Positions 49,372 through 58,401 of a stretch of 64,000 nucleotides of DNA are shown piece by piece. The stretch comes from Sphaerisporangium siamense (GTDB lineage Bacteria > Actinomycetota > Actinomycetes > Streptosporangiales > Streptosporangiaceae), in contig NZ_JACHND010000001.1 in NCBI RefSeq assembly GCF_014205275.1, forward strand, positions 930,001-994,000. The letters run 5' to 3'. Below the pieces are notes generated by a model. The model was not told the DNA's origin and did not search any database. It saw nothing but the letters and a program-made list of their open reading frames with translations. How positions within the stretch are numbered: position 1 is the stretch's first letter; every line of letters begins with the position of its first letter. Position numbers and translations under genes: made by a program.

Positions 49372-49482
49372 ATGGCGCACCACGGTTTCGTCGAGCCCGA
49401 AGACCCTCAGTCGGGCGTCAGGTCCCACACGCCGGCGGTGGACTCGCCGTTCGAGTGGCGTGAGGAAGCCGACAGCGAGTGA
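49372..49482 (+). CDS. Putative RiPP precursor peptide (36 residues)
   Basis: An ATG behind a very strong AAGGAGG site opens a 36-residue peptide: MAHHGFVEPEDPQSG, then VRSHTPAVDSPFEWREEADSE. It contains no Cys, four Ser, one Thr, three His and many acidic residues. It is followed within 100 bases by a YcaO gene, then by a luciferase-like enzyme and an exporter, the usual layout of a modified peptide cluster. Candidates for modification include Ser/Thr or backbone amides. The His/Asp/Glu content would suit metal binding. Leader and core boundaries are not known. Confidence 0.6.
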   Translation: MAHHGFVEPEDPQSGVRSHTPAVDSPFEWREEADSE

Positions 49483-49577
49483 CCAGAAGGCGGGTGGGCC
49501 GCCGGTTCGGCGGCCCACCCGCCGCGTACCGGCATCCGGGCCGATCCAGGCGTCCTTCCAGAGGGAGGAGCGATCAC

Positions 49578-50999
49578 ATGAGGAACCCGATGGCCGAGCC
49601 GGAAACACCGGCCGGCCCGGCCGCGGCGGACGAGGCCGAGGGCATGGAAGAGGTGGCCGCCCGTCTCGGCACGGAGGGTGGGCTGGGCCTCATCCGGCGC
49701 CTCACCAGGGATCACCCCCGCCTGGACCTCGTCGCGACCTGTGTCTCCTACAGCGCCCGCCTTTCCACCCCTCCCGGATCGGCCGCCGTCATCGACACCG
49801 TCACCGGCGGAGCCGCGTTGGCGGATCCGGCCCGTGCCCGGTACGCGGCCATCGGAGAGGCCGTGGAGCGGTACTGCGGCAACGCCGTCCCCGCCGAACT
49901 GCCGACCGGCTCCTACGAGCGCCTTGCCCGCGAGGGCCGGCCGGTCGCGGACCCGCGGACATTCGCGCTCTACTCCCGCGCCCAGCACGCCCAACGGGGG
50001 TTCCCGTTCGTCCCCATGACCCCCGACCTGGAGATCGCCTGGGCCCACGGCGAGGATCTGAGCGACGGGCGGCAGATCCTGGTTCCGGCGTCGCTGGCCT
50101 ACGTCAACTACTTCCGCGGGACACGCGCCGCCGAGGCGCCCACCAACTACCCGATCCTGGCGGGGACCGCCGCCGGCCTCACCCCGGAGCGAGCCCGGTT
50201 CGCCGCGCTCCTGGAAGTCCTGGAACGCGACGCCGTCACCGTCTGGTGGACGAGCGGGGCGCCCGCCGCACCACTCGTGGCCGGCACGGGCGGCCGTCTC
50301 GGCTTCGCGCTGCGGGAGGCGGAGCAGGCCGGTCTGGACGTCACCCTGCTGCGCATCCCCTCGTCCTTCGACGTCCCCGTCGCCGGGGCGTTCATCGAGG
50401 ACCGCGCGCGACGGCTGGTCGCCTTCGGCAGCGCCTGCCGTCCGACCGCCGAGGCCGCGGCCGCCAAGGCGCTCACCGAGGCCGTCGGCATGCACGCGAC
50501 CGGCTTCGAGCTGCTCGACCGGGACGGCCCCTTCTGGCGGGCCGTCGACGCCGGCCGGATCAGCCGCCACCCCTACCGGGCGCACCGCGCCGACCGTGCC
50601 TATCTGGAGGACTTCCGGCCGGACTGGCGGGACGTCAACGACGTCCGCCTCCACGTCCAGGTCTACCTCGACGCGCGCATGCAGGACACCCGCCTGGACC
50701 GCCTGCGCACCCCTGCGGCTCCCGCGGCGTCGCCCGATGACGCGGGAGCGGCCGGCCCGCTCGGCTCGCTCACCGCCCATGGGCTGCGCGCGATCGCCGT
50801 CGATCTCACGACCCCGCAGGTGCGCGCCGCGGGCATGCACGTGGCCCGGGTCATGGTGCCCGGCCTGTACTGCAACGCCCCTGCCGCGTTCCCCTTCCTC
50901 GGCGGCGACCGGCTCCACCGCGAACCCGCCGCGCGTGGGTGGGTGCCCGGCCCGCTCACCGAAGACGATCTCGTACGGGATCCGCTGCCGTTCTCCTGA
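49578..50999 (+). CDS. YcaO-family cyclodehydratase/thioamide-type enzyme
   Basis: The product is 473 residues. YcaO enzymes use ATP to activate peptide amides, making azolines, thioamides or amidines. The ATP/Mg residues are seen as YAAIGEAVERYCGN, then AALLEVLERDAVTVWW and AAAKALTEAVGMHA (the three E-x-x-x-E-type helices). The start was chosen at ATG with GAGGGAGGAG upstream. No E1/ocin-ThiF partner and no TfuA is present nearby, so it may be a stand-alone type or need a partner elsewhere. Ends PLPFS. Confidence 0.88.
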   Translation: MRNPMAEPETPAGPAAADEAEGMEEVAARLGTEGGLGLIRRLTRDHPRLDLVATCVSYSARLSTPPGSAAVIDTVTGGAALADPARARYAAIGEAVERYCGNAVPAELPTGSYERLAREGRPVADPRTFALYSRAQHAQRGFPFVPMTPDLEIAWAHGEDLSDGRQILVPASLAYVNYFRGTRAAEAPTNYPILAGTAAGLTPERARFAALLEVLERDAVTVWWTSGAPAAPLVAGTGGRLGFALREAEQAGLDVTLLRIPSSFDVPVAGAFIEDRARRLVAFGSACRPTAEAAAAKALTEAVGMHATGFELLDRDGPFWRAVDAGRISRHPYRAHRADRAYLEDFRPDWRDVNDVRLHVQVYLDARMQDTRLDRLRTPAAPAASPDDAGAAGPLGSLTAHGLRAIAVDLTTPQVRAAGMHVARVMVPGLYCNAPAAFPFLGGDRLHREPAARGWVPGPLTEDDLVRDPLPFS

Positions 51000-51044
51000 C
51001 CACGACCCCTTCGACTCTCCGGCAGGCATACGGAAGGAGCGCGC

Positions 51045-52067
51045 ATGCGCCTCGGGCTGGCTCTCGGCTACGGCGGGGAACCGATGGAACATCTGCTTCC
51101 CGTCGTCGAGCACGCCGAGCGGATCGGCGTCGACTCGATCTGGAGCGTGGAGGAGTACGGCCCCGACGCCGTCAGCGTCCTCGGGTACCTGGCCGCGCGC
51201 ACCGAACGGATCGAGCTGGGCACCGCGATCATGCAGATCCCCGCCCGTACGCCCGCGGCCACCGCGATGACCGCCATGACCCTCGACGTGCTGTCCAAGG
51301 GTCGCTTCCAGCTCGGTCTCGGACTGTCGGTCCCGTGGATCGTCGAAGGCTGGCACGGCCAGCCGTACACCCGGCCCCTCCAGCGGACCCGCGAGTACGT
51401 CGAGATCGTCCGCAAAGCGATCGCGCACGAGGAACGCGTCGAGCACGGCGGTGAGATCTACCGGCTCCCCTACCGCGGACCAGGCTCGACCGGCCGGGCC
51501 CGGCCGGTGCGCTCGGAGATGAACCCGCTGCGTCCGCACATTCCGATCTATCTAGGGGCCATCGGCCCGCGCAACGTCGCCCTCACCGGAGAGATCGCCG
51601 ATGGCTGGCTGGCCGGGATGTACGCTCCCGAGCACGAGAAGGCGCTCACCCGTCCACTCGACGAGGGAATCACCGGGGCGGGCCGGGCTTCGAGTGACGT
51701 CAAGATCTGCCCCATCCTGTACGTCTCCCGCGCCGCGACCCCCGGGGAGGGCCGTGACCGGCTACGGCCGCTGTTCGCGCATCTGATCGGCGCGGTCGCC
51801 CCCGGAGTGCGCAATACCTACTTCGACGTGGCCTGCCAGATGGGGTACGAAGGAGCCGCGCACGACATCCGCCGTCACTTCGCCGACGGTCACAAGACCG
51901 GCGCCGCGCAGGCCGTACCGGACACCCTGCTGGACGAGGTCGCCCTCGTCGGGCCGCTGCCGGCGATCGTCGAGCGGATCCTCGCGTGGAAGGACTCACG
52001 CGTGGACACTCTGATCCTTCTCGACCGCGACACCGAACTCATGGAAGCCGCGCGGGCGGTCCTGTGA
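51045..52067 (+). CDS. Luciferase-like (LLM) flavin/F420 oxidoreductase
   Basis: The product is 340 residues, TIM-barrel of the bacterial-luciferase family: MRLGLALGYGG, GVDSIWSVEEYGPDAVSVLGYLAA, RIELGTAIMQIPARTPAATAMTAMTLD, GRFQLGLG. Such enzymes act with FMN or F420 in oxidation or reduction of a substrate. In a YcaO operon it may oxidise azolines to azoles or hydroxylate the peptide. GGAAGGAG precedes the ATG. The stop overlaps the exporter start. Confidence 0.88.
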   Translation: MRLGLALGYGGEPMEHLLPVVEHAERIGVDSIWSVEEYGPDAVSVLGYLAARTERIELGTAIMQIPARTPAATAMTAMTLDVLSKGRFQLGLGLSVPWIVEGWHGQPYTRPLQRTREYVEIVRKAIAHEERVEHGGEIYRLPYRGPGSTGRARPVRSEMNPLRPHIPIYLGAIGPRNVALTGEIADGWLAGMYAPEHEKALTRPLDEGITGAGRASSDVKICPILYVSRAATPGEGRDRLRPLFAHLIGAVAPGVRNTYFDVACQMGYEGAAHDIRRHFADGHKTGAAQAVPDTLLDEVALVGPLPAIVERILAWKDSRVDTLILLDRDTELMEAARAVL

Positions 52068-53464
52068 GCCACGGCACGCCCCCGGCCTCTGCCGAGACCG
52101 GCGCGCGTCCGGCGATGGGCCAGGTCTGGGACCTGGCCCTTCCCCTTCTCGTCGCCGGGCTGACGCAGATCGTCGTCAACCTCGTCGACACCGTTCTGCT
52201 CGCCCGGCTGTCCCCCGTGGCGCTTGGGGCGTTCGCCCTGGCCGCGCCCGTCCATCTGATCGGCCTCGTCATCGTGCGGGGCTGGGCGACGGCCGTGCAG
52301 GTGCGGGTGTCCCGAGCGCACGGCGCTGGACGGCCCGGCGAGGTCGCCCAGATCGTGCGCGCCGGGCTCGCCACCTCCGTCATGGCCGGCGTCGCCGTCG
52401 GAGCAGTGCTCTTCGTCACGGCCGGTCCCGTGCTGGCGCTGCTCGGCGCCTCTGGGGAGCTGATCGGCCCAGGAGTCGCCTACCTGCGGGTGCTGGCCCT
52501 GGCCGTCCCGTTCGCCGCCGCCTCGTTCACGTTGCTGGCCGCGTGCTCGGGCATCGGCGTCACGCGCGCGTCGCTGTACAACGCCGTACTGGTCAACGTC
52601 GTCAACGTGCCGCTGGGCGTACTCCTGATCTTCAATGCCGGTCTGGGCCTCACCGGCGCCGCCCTGGCCACCTTCGCCGCGACCGCGGCGGGGACCGGGT
52701 TCTTGCTGATCTACTCCAGAGCCCGGTTGCCACGCGCCGCCGCGGGCGAGACCCCCGAGGGGGGTCAGGCACGCGGAGTGATCGCGGGCCTGTGGGCCAT
52801 CGGCTGGCCGGAGATGGGCGCGATGGGCGTCGGATACGTCAACGAGGCGCTGCTCGCGGGGTTCGCCGCCCGCATCGGCACGCTCGACCTGGCGGCGTAC
52901 CGCATCGTGGACAACCTGCTGCTGCTGGTGTTCACCATGCTGAGCTCCGCCGCCACCGCCATCACGATCCTGGCGGGCCAGGCGCTCGGCCGCGGCGACC
53001 ACGCGCACGCGGAGGCCTGGCGCCGGACGGGAGCCCAGCTGTTGCTGATCATGCTGGCCGTCCCCTCGGCCGTGATACTCGTCCTCGGCCGGCCACTGCT
53101 CTCCCTGATCACCGGCGACGCGGTGGCCGCCCTCGCCTGGGCCGCGGTCCCCCTCGCGTTGCTCAGCATGGCCCCCATGGTGCTCGCCATGTCCCACGCC
53201 GCGCTGCTGCGCGCCGCCGGGGACAGCCGCGGCGTCATGATCGTGTCGGTGGCCTGTGACTACGCGGTGCTGATCCCCCTGGGGTGGGTCCTCGGTGTGC
53301 TCTTCGGGCTGGGGCTGCCCGGCCTCTACGCCGCGTGGATCGCCTTCGCCGTGCTGTTCGCCGCCCTGCTCCATATCCGTTCGCGGCACCAGGCCCGGCG
53401 CGACCGGCCACCCGCGGCGAGCGTCGAAGGCCGCGGACTCGCCGGTGAGGCGGCCGCGTCCTGA
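52064..53464 (+). CDS. MATE family exporter
   Basis: The product is 466 residues from GTG, overlapping the previous stop (GTGA). Twelve membrane helices in two similar halves (LALPLLVAGLTQIVVNLVDTVLLARL; AIGWPEMGAMGVGYVNEALLAGF). MATE proteins export drugs and also siderophore-like metabolites by proton or sodium exchange. As the last gene of the operon it is the likely export route for the finished product. Confidence 0.9.
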   Translation: MSHGTPPASAETGARPAMGQVWDLALPLLVAGLTQIVVNLVDTVLLARLSPVALGAFALAAPVHLIGLVIVRGWATAVQVRVSRAHGAGRPGEVAQIVRAGLATSVMAGVAVGAVLFVTAGPVLALLGASGELIGPGVAYLRVLALAVPFAAASFTLLAACSGIGVTRASLYNAVLVNVVNVPLGVLLIFNAGLGLTGAALATFAATAAGTGFLLIYSRARLPRAAAGETPEGGQARGVIAGLWAIGWPEMGAMGVGYVNEALLAGFAARIGTLDLAAYRIVDNLLLLVFTMLSSAATAITILAGQALGRGDHAHAEAWRRTGAQLLLIMLAVPSAVILVLGRPLLSLITGDAVAALAWAAVPLALLSMAPMVLAMSHAALLRAAGDSRGVMIVSVACDYAVLIPLGWVLGVLFGLGLPGLYAAWIAFAVLFAALLHIRSRHQARRDRPPAASVEGRGLAGEAAAS

Positions 53465-53743
53465 ACCGGCGGCCGATTCGGCCCGCGCTCGCCGCTCCCG
53501 ACGCCGCCCATGTCCATCTACCCGAGCGGGAGATGTTCCTCCACGAGTCGTTTCCGGGGCCAGGAGACCAATCGGAGCGCGAAGGCTTTCCCGTCAAGGG
53601 TGAGGGTGGGCAGGGTGAGGTCAAGGCACCGAGTTCGGTGAAGCGGGGGGGGAAGGGGGAAGGCTTGTGTGCGGCCCGGTGGAGGAAAGCGCCGGCGGGT
53701 CCGGGTGCGTGGCGATCAGAAGGCGGTCGCCAGGGATCGGCTA
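53465..53743. other. Gap between the MATE gene and the MarR gene
   Basis: About 280 bases. The sequence is G-rich on the plus strand (GGGGGGAAGGGGGAAGG) and shows no convincing gene or ribosome site. Confidence 0.5.
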
Positions 53744-53760
53744 GTTGTTGATGATGCAAC
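53744..53760. promoter_or_regulatory. Possible MarR operator upstream of its gene
   Basis: GTTGTTGATGATGCAAC has GTTG/CAAC arms. A related palindrome lies after the gene, just before the acyl-CoA ligase. This paired placement suggests sites of the intervening MarR protein. Confidence 0.45.
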
Positions 53761-53789
53761 ACAGGCCCCTGGCCCACTACGATCTGTCC

Positions 53790-54284
53790 ATGCCCGATCG
53801 CGCGAACGTCAGGGATGTCCTCCCCATCGCCGAGTTGCTGTCCTATCGCCTGTCACGCACGTCGGCGGCCCTCTCCCGCAGTGCGGCGCTGCGCTACCGC
53901 CGCGAGTTCGACGTCACCCTCGGCGAGTGGCGGGCGATCGCCCTGATCGCGTCCAATCCGACGCTCACCCTCAACCGGCTGGCCCGGCGCGCAGGGCTTG
54001 ACAAAGCGCAGATGAGCCGGGTCGTGACCAAGCTGACAGAACGGGGCTTGGTCAACCGGACCGCGGGGTCCGGACGGACACATCAGCTGGCGCTCACCGA
54101 GGCGGGCATAGAGGTCTACCGCGGGCTCATACGCGCGGCGAACGAGCGCGACGCGACGTTCCTCGCCGTCCTGTCAGCACAGGAGCGAAAGGTGCTGGTG
54201 CGCGCACTCGACAAACTCGCCGACCTGGCACTGGACGTGGAGCGTCAGGAACGTGAGCGCACAAACGACCCTCAAAGTAGTTGA
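53790..54284 (+). CDS. MarR family transcriptional regulator
   Basis: The product is 164 residues. Winged HTH: LTLNRLARRAGLDKAQMSRVVTKLTERGLVNRTAGSGRTHQLALTEAG, with the wing at GSGRTHQ. The start was chosen at MPDRANV. It stands upstream of an acyl-CoA ligase and oxidase gene, so it likely represses them until an aromatic or acyl-CoA ligand binds, as in many MarR systems. Palindromes lie at both sides of the gene. Confidence 0.88.
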   Translation: MPDRANVRDVLPIAELLSYRLSRTSAALSRSAALRYRREFDVTLGEWRAIALIASNPTLTLNRLARRAGLDKAQMSRVVTKLTERGLVNRTAGSGRTHQLALTEAGIEVYRGLIRAANERDATFLAVLSAQERKVLVRALDKLADLALDVERQERERTNDPQSS

Positions 54285-54295
54285 CAACATCAACA
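54281..54295. promoter_or_regulatory. GTTGA-N5-TCAAC palindrome before the acyl-CoA ligase
   Basis: GTTGACAACATCAAC lies at the end of the MarR gene, 127 bases before the ligase ATG. GTTGACA could also act as a -35. Probably a MarR operator. Confidence 0.5.
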
Positions 54296-54421
54296 GGGTC
54301 GCGTACTCCTAGAGCCAGCACGAGGAGGTGGCTCGATGGCCGACGCGAGTACGATCCGCGCGTACGTCGCCCCGGGTGGACCACAGGTCCAGCGCACCGA
54401 ATCCGGGACGGAGGAAGCTTG

Positions 54422-56050
54422 ATGGATCTCAGAAGGGCGTGTCCCGTCACCGCGCACGAGGCGCTGGACCGCGCCGTGCTGCTCGCTCCCGACGTCGAGG
54501 CGGTAGTCACCGCCGATGACCGAATCACCTACGCCGAGCTGGCCGGGGAGGTCGCCCGCATCCGCGCGGCTCTCACCGCCGCCGGCATCGGGCACGGTGA
54601 CCGGGTCGGCGTCTGGCTCGGCAACGGGCCACGCTGGGTCGCCCTGTTCGTCGCCCTCGGGAGCGTCGGCGCCGTCACCGTCCCGGTGAACACCCGGTTC
54701 ACCGCCGGCGAGGTGGAGTACACGCTGCGCCACGCCCGCATCTCCACCCTGTTAATGGCGGACCGAGTCCTGCGCACGGATTTCATCGCGATGCTGCGCG
54801 AGCTCGGCATCGGTCACGACGGGACCCCGACCTGCCCGGCCCTGCCCGAGCTCACGTCGGTCGTCGTGCTCGGCGACGACGTCCCCGGCTGGGCGACCGC
54901 GTGGCCGGACTTCATCGACGCGGGGAGCGATGTGGGCGCCGTGCCGCCCGCCGCCGGTCCGGACGACGTCCTGCTGGTCCAGTACACGTCCGGCACCACA
55001 TCGCGACCGAAGGGCGTGCTGCTCACCCATCGCAGCATGTGCGCCGACGCCTTCTTCGCCGGGGTACGGCTCGGCCTGCGCCCGGGCGATCGCTACCACA
55101 GTGCGCGGCCGTTCTTCCACGTCGCGGGGAGCACGCTCTCGGTGCTCGCGTCGATCCAGCACGCCACCACACTGGTGACCATGCCCCGCTTCGAGCCCGC
55201 CGAGGCGCTGCGCCTGTTCGAGGCGGAACGGTGCACGCACTTCTCCGGCAACGACACCATCGCACTGATGCTGCTCAACCACCCCGACCGCGCCCAGCGG
55301 ACGCTGCACCTGCGGGGAGCCTGGGTCGCGGCGTCCCCCACGGTGATCCGGCGCGTGATCGACGAACTCGGCGCCACCGAGTGTGTCGCCGCCTACGGCC
55401 TGTCCGAGGCCTCCCCCAACGTCGCGTTGTCCGCCTGGTGGGAGGACGAGGCCGTACGTGCCTCGGGCGCGATGCGTATCCAGCCGGGTGTCGAGGTCCG
55501 GATCCGCGCCTTCGACGGCGGTGCCGACTGCGCCCCCGGCGAGCCGGGCTCGATCCTCGTCCGCGGCTGGAACGTCATGCAGGGCTACCTGGACGACGCC
55601 GAGCAGACCGCCGCCACCATCGACGCCGACGGATGGCTGTTCACCGGCGACGTCGGCATCCTCGACGAGGCCGGGCGCCTGCACTTCGTCGGACGCACGA
55701 AGGACATCATCAGAGTCGGCGGGGAGAACGTCGCGCCCGCCGACGTCGAGGATGCCCTGCACCGCCATCCCGGCGTCCGTCAGGCCGCCGTGGTCGGGGT
55801 CCCCGACGAGCGGTTGATCGAGGTTCCCTTCGCGTTCGTCGTACTCACCGAGGCCGGTAACGCCACCGAGGAGGAGTTGCTCGACTGGGCCCGCGCGCGC
55901 CTCGCCGGGTTCAAGGTCCCCCGTTACGTCCGCATCGTGGACGGGTTCGAGGACATCGGGATGACCGCGAGCTCGAAGGTGCAGAAGAACCAGCTCGCGG
56001 CCCACGCGCGCAAGCTGCTCGAGCAGGAGCGCAGCGAGGTGGGGGCGTGA
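54422..56050 (+). CDS. Acyl-CoA ligase (AMP-forming, class I adenylate enzyme)
   Basis: The product is 542 residues. ATP site YTSGTTSRPKGVLLTH (P-loop), then AYGLSEASP and GWLFTGDVGILDEAGRLHFVGRTKD, then the lysine-bearing C-domain (SSKVQKNQLA). It makes an acyl-AMP and then acyl-CoA. Substrate class cannot be fixed; fatty or aryl acids are likely. GGAGGAAG precedes the ATG. Its stop overlaps the next gene's GTG, so the two are coupled. Confidence 0.92.
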   Translation: MDLRRACPVTAHEALDRAVLLAPDVEAVVTADDRITYAELAGEVARIRAALTAAGIGHGDRVGVWLGNGPRWVALFVALGSVGAVTVPVNTRFTAGEVEYTLRHARISTLLMADRVLRTDFIAMLRELGIGHDGTPTCPALPELTSVVVLGDDVPGWATAWPDFIDAGSDVGAVPPAAGPDDVLLVQYTSGTTSRPKGVLLTHRSMCADAFFAGVRLGLRPGDRYHSARPFFHVAGSTLSVLASIQHATTLVTMPRFEPAEALRLFEAERCTHFSGNDTIALMLLNHPDRAQRTLHLRGAWVAASPTVIRRVIDELGATECVAAYGLSEASPNVALSAWWEDEAVRASGAMRIQPGVEVRIRAFDGGADCAPGEPGSILVRGWNVMQGYLDDAEQTAATIDADGWLFTGDVGILDEAGRLHFVGRTKDIIRVGGENVAPADVEDALHRHPGVRQAAVVGVPDERLIEVPFAFVVLTEAGNATEEELLDWARARLAGFKVPRYVRIVDGFEDIGMTASSKVQKNQLAAHARKLLEQERSEVGA

Positions 56051-57000
56051 TCTCCACCTCGGTCACCCGCCTGCTCGGAATCGACCTGCCGATCATTCAG
56101 GGCGGCATGTCCTGGGCCTCGTCCAGCTCAGCCCTGCCGCTCGCCGTGAGCCGGGCCGGTGGACTCGGCGTCGTCGCCGTGGGCCCGATGCGGCTCGCCG
56201 ACCTCACGCGCACACTCGACGAGATGGCCGCCGGGACCGACCGGCCCTGGGCCGTCAACCTTCCCCTCTACCGGCGGGGCGCCGACGAGGTGATCGACAT
56301 CCTGCTCCAGCGCAGACCGCCGATCCTGATCGCATCCCAGGGCGGACCGCAGCGCTACCTCGAACGCTTCCGTGACGTCGGCACCACGTGCCTGCACGTC
56401 GTCGCCGGCACTGAGCACGCCCGCAAGGCCGCGGCGGCGGGCGTCGACGGGCTCGTCGTCGTCGGCGCCGAAGCGGGCGGCCACCCGCCACCCGCCATGG
56501 TCACCACACAGGTCCTCGTGCGTGCCGTCGTCACCGAGGTCCCCGACATCCCCGTCATCGCCTCCGGCGGCGTCGCCGACGGCGCGGGCCTCGCCGCGAT
56601 GCTCGCGCTCGGGGCCGGCGCAGCGCAGTTCGGCACCCGATTCCTCGCCAGCCACGAGGCGACCGTCCACCCGAACTACAAGGCCGCCGTCCTCGCGGCG
56701 ACCGTCGACGGCACCCGGGCCGTCGGACGCGGGCTCGGCGTCACCCGCGCGCTCGCGAACGAGTTCACCGCCCGCATGACCGAACTCGAAGAGTCCAACG
56801 CGGACATCGACGTGCGCCGCAAAGCGTTTCAGGCCGCGACGCTGAGGGACGCCGCACTGTACGGCGACGTCACCTGGGGCAAGGCCGAGGCGGGCCAGTC
56901 CGCCGGACTCATCCACTCGGTGCTCCCGGCGACCGAGATCATCGAGCAGATCGTCGCGGAGTACGTCGACGCCTGTGAGCGGGTCCGACCACCTCGGTAG
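56047..57000 (+). CDS. Nitronate monooxygenase / 2-nitropropane dioxygenase-like flavoprotein
   Basis: The product is 317 residues from GTG. TIM-barrel with FMN-site IIQGGMSWASS, then VDGLVVVGAEAGGHPPPAM (the conserved His and phosphate loop), IPVIASGGVADGAG and GAGAAQFGTRFLASHEA. The family includes nitronate monooxygenases and enoyl-ACP reductase FabK. The coupling with an acyl-CoA ligase suggests action on an acyl-CoA or on a nitro/organic acid. Translationally coupled to the ligase. Confidence 0.85.
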   Translation: MISTSVTRLLGIDLPIIQGGMSWASSSSALPLAVSRAGGLGVVAVGPMRLADLTRTLDEMAAGTDRPWAVNLPLYRRGADEVIDILLQRRPPILIASQGGPQRYLERFRDVGTTCLHVVAGTEHARKAAAAGVDGLVVVGAEAGGHPPPAMVTTQVLVRAVVTEVPDIPVIASGGVADGAGLAAMLALGAGAAQFGTRFLASHEATVHPNYKAAVLAATVDGTRAVGRGLGVTRALANEFTARMTELEESNADIDVRRKAFQAATLRDAALYGDVTWGKAEAGQSAGLIHSVLPATEIIEQIVAEYVDACERVRPPR

Positions 57001-57153
57001 CGGTCGCCCGGCGCGCTTCACAGCCTGTCGCCAGTCATCCGACGTGCGGCGATCACCCGATCTGGTGCGGGCTCAAGGCACCTTGACAGCACCGAACCTG
57101 TCGAGATCGGATATGGGATCCAAGCTTTGCCCTTGAGGCAGGGGAGGTAAGTC

Positions 57154-57171
57154 TTGAACGATACTGTTCAA
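57154..57171. promoter_or_regulatory. TTGAAC-N6-GTTCAA inverted repeat
   Basis: TTGAACGATACTGTTCAA has perfect 6-bp arms. The spacing and sequence are typical of TetR-family operators. No tetR gene is in the neighbourhood. Confidence 0.65.
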
Positions 57172-57269
57172 GAGACGCGGACCGGCCACGTCACCACGGC
57201 GTTCGCCCATGACTTCGCCGAGTTCCACCACGGCGTCTCCGCCTCGTTCATCCCACTCCACGTGATCAG

Positions 57270-57283
57270 CGTTACACGTAACG
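57270..57283. promoter_or_regulatory. CGTTAC-AC-GTAACG inverted repeat
   Basis: Perfect 6-bp arms around two bases, 157 bases before the MoaF-like gene. A second operator-like site for a TetR or similar regulator. Confidence 0.55.
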
Positions 57284-57439
57284 ATCGTCGTATACCCGCG
57301 CGCTTACTGACAAACCAGAGTCCGCCGCTGCGGGCGAACCCGAGCTTGATGAGCCGAGCGGGAGTCACAGGCGCTGCCTCATCCGCGCCCGCGGCGTCCT
57401 CGCTCGCCCTCGCCTCGTCTTCCTCCGGTGAGGAGAACC

Positions 57440-58264
57440 ATGATTAGCGATCTTTCCGAAGCCTCGATCCGTCGACCCATCCACGGACTTCTCGCGGCCG
57501 CGGATATCGGCCTCACCAGAACCGATCCGCCGTCCGCCCTCGTCGGTCGCGTGGTCGTGCTCTACGACGGCCACGGCACCCGCGTCACGCACCGTTTCGG
57601 CGCGGACACCGTCACATGGACGCGTAGCCCGGGGCGCGAAGACGACGTCTCGGCCTCCGGAGAGGGCCGCTATGACGCGTTCCGGATCGCGGACGATCTC
57701 TTCTACGTGCAGTTCCGTCACACGCGGACGCCGGCGGAGTCCGTGAGCCTCACGCTCGACTTCACGAGTGGGCACGCACTGTCGGTGATCACCCTGATCA
57801 GCGACCCCTCGCCGGGCGGGCCTCGGGTCCGGCAGCGCTTCGCGACGGCGCGGATCGAAGGCATCGAGTCGACGATGCTTCCCCCCGCGCCGTCCACCGC
57901 GCTCACCGGCCGCCGTGTGCTGTGGGAGTACGGCCCCGACCGCGTGTACGAGCACATCTACCTCGGGCCACGACAGTACACCTGGCAGTGCCTGGCCGGT
58001 TCGGAGGAAGGGCTCGCGGACACCGACGAGTGCACTGCCTACGAACTGCGCCCCGGCATCTTCCTGTTCGCCTGGCGGGAGAAGGCGCTCCCCTGCGCGG
58101 CGGTGACGGTCACCGACCACCGCGACATCCGCAGCATCCGTTCGCGGGGCGTGCTGTTCGGGCTCGACGAGTCCCGGCAGGATCTCGCCCATTTCACGCT
58201 CGACGGGTTCGGCAGGCTGATCAGCACGACGGTCTATCCCGCCGAGTTCGACCCGGCGCGTTAG
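57440..58264 (+). CDS. MoaF-family lipocalin-like protein
   Basis: The product is 274 residues. Two MoaF-type halves are visible, the second with VYEHIYLGPRQYTWQCLAG, GLADTDECTAYELRPGIFLFAWREK, the conserved wording of the family. MoaF was found in bacterial amine/molybdenum gene groups, and its members have a lipocalin barrel that may bind small aromatic ligands. The exact role is unknown. GGTGAGGAG precedes the ATG. A strong terminator follows. Confidence 0.82.
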   Translation: MISDLSEASIRRPIHGLLAAADIGLTRTDPPSALVGRVVVLYDGHGTRVTHRFGADTVTWTRSPGREDDVSASGEGRYDAFRIADDLFYVQFRHTRTPAESVSLTLDFTSGHALSVITLISDPSPGGPRVRQRFATARIEGIESTMLPPAPSTALTGRRVLWEYGPDRVYEHIYLGPRQYTWQCLAGSEEGLADTDECTAYELRPGIFLFAWREKALPCAAVTVTDHRDIRSIRSRGVLFGLDESRQDLAHFTLDGFGRLISTTVYPAEFDPAR

Positions 58265-58273
58265 ACCAGTTAT

Positions 58274-58307
58274 CGCGGGCCGGACGGCATACGCTGTCCG
58301 GCCCGCG
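58274..58307 (+). terminator. Terminator after the MoaF-like gene
   Basis: CGCGGGCCGGAC and GTCCGGCCCGCG form a perfect 12-bp stem with a 10-base loop, 10 bases after the stop. Confidence 0.8.
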
Positions 58308-58401
58308 GTGCCCGCACCAGACGACCGCGCAGACTGATACATCACATCTAGTGTTTGTGGGCCGCCTCCCTCCGTCCGAGATCCAAAGGAGTAGCCACCC
58401 G

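Larger units (their letters stand above)
57001..57439. other. Regulatory gap with two palindromes
   Basis: About 440 bases. A 97-residue open frame from 57154 begins inside a palindrome and has no good codon pattern, so it is not called. Two operator-like repeats are given separately. Confidence 0.5.

Noticed and set aside
53744-53760. Possible fifth Nur box (GTTGTTGATGATGCAAC)
   Set aside because: The left half is TTGT rather than TTGC, so it does not fit. The setting next to marR and its similarity to a second palindrome favour a MarR site.
57154-57447. A 97-residue plus-strand frame
   Set aside because: It starts inside a palindrome, contains a second palindrome and lacks a typical GC-rich codon pattern. 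It is more likely regulatory DNA.
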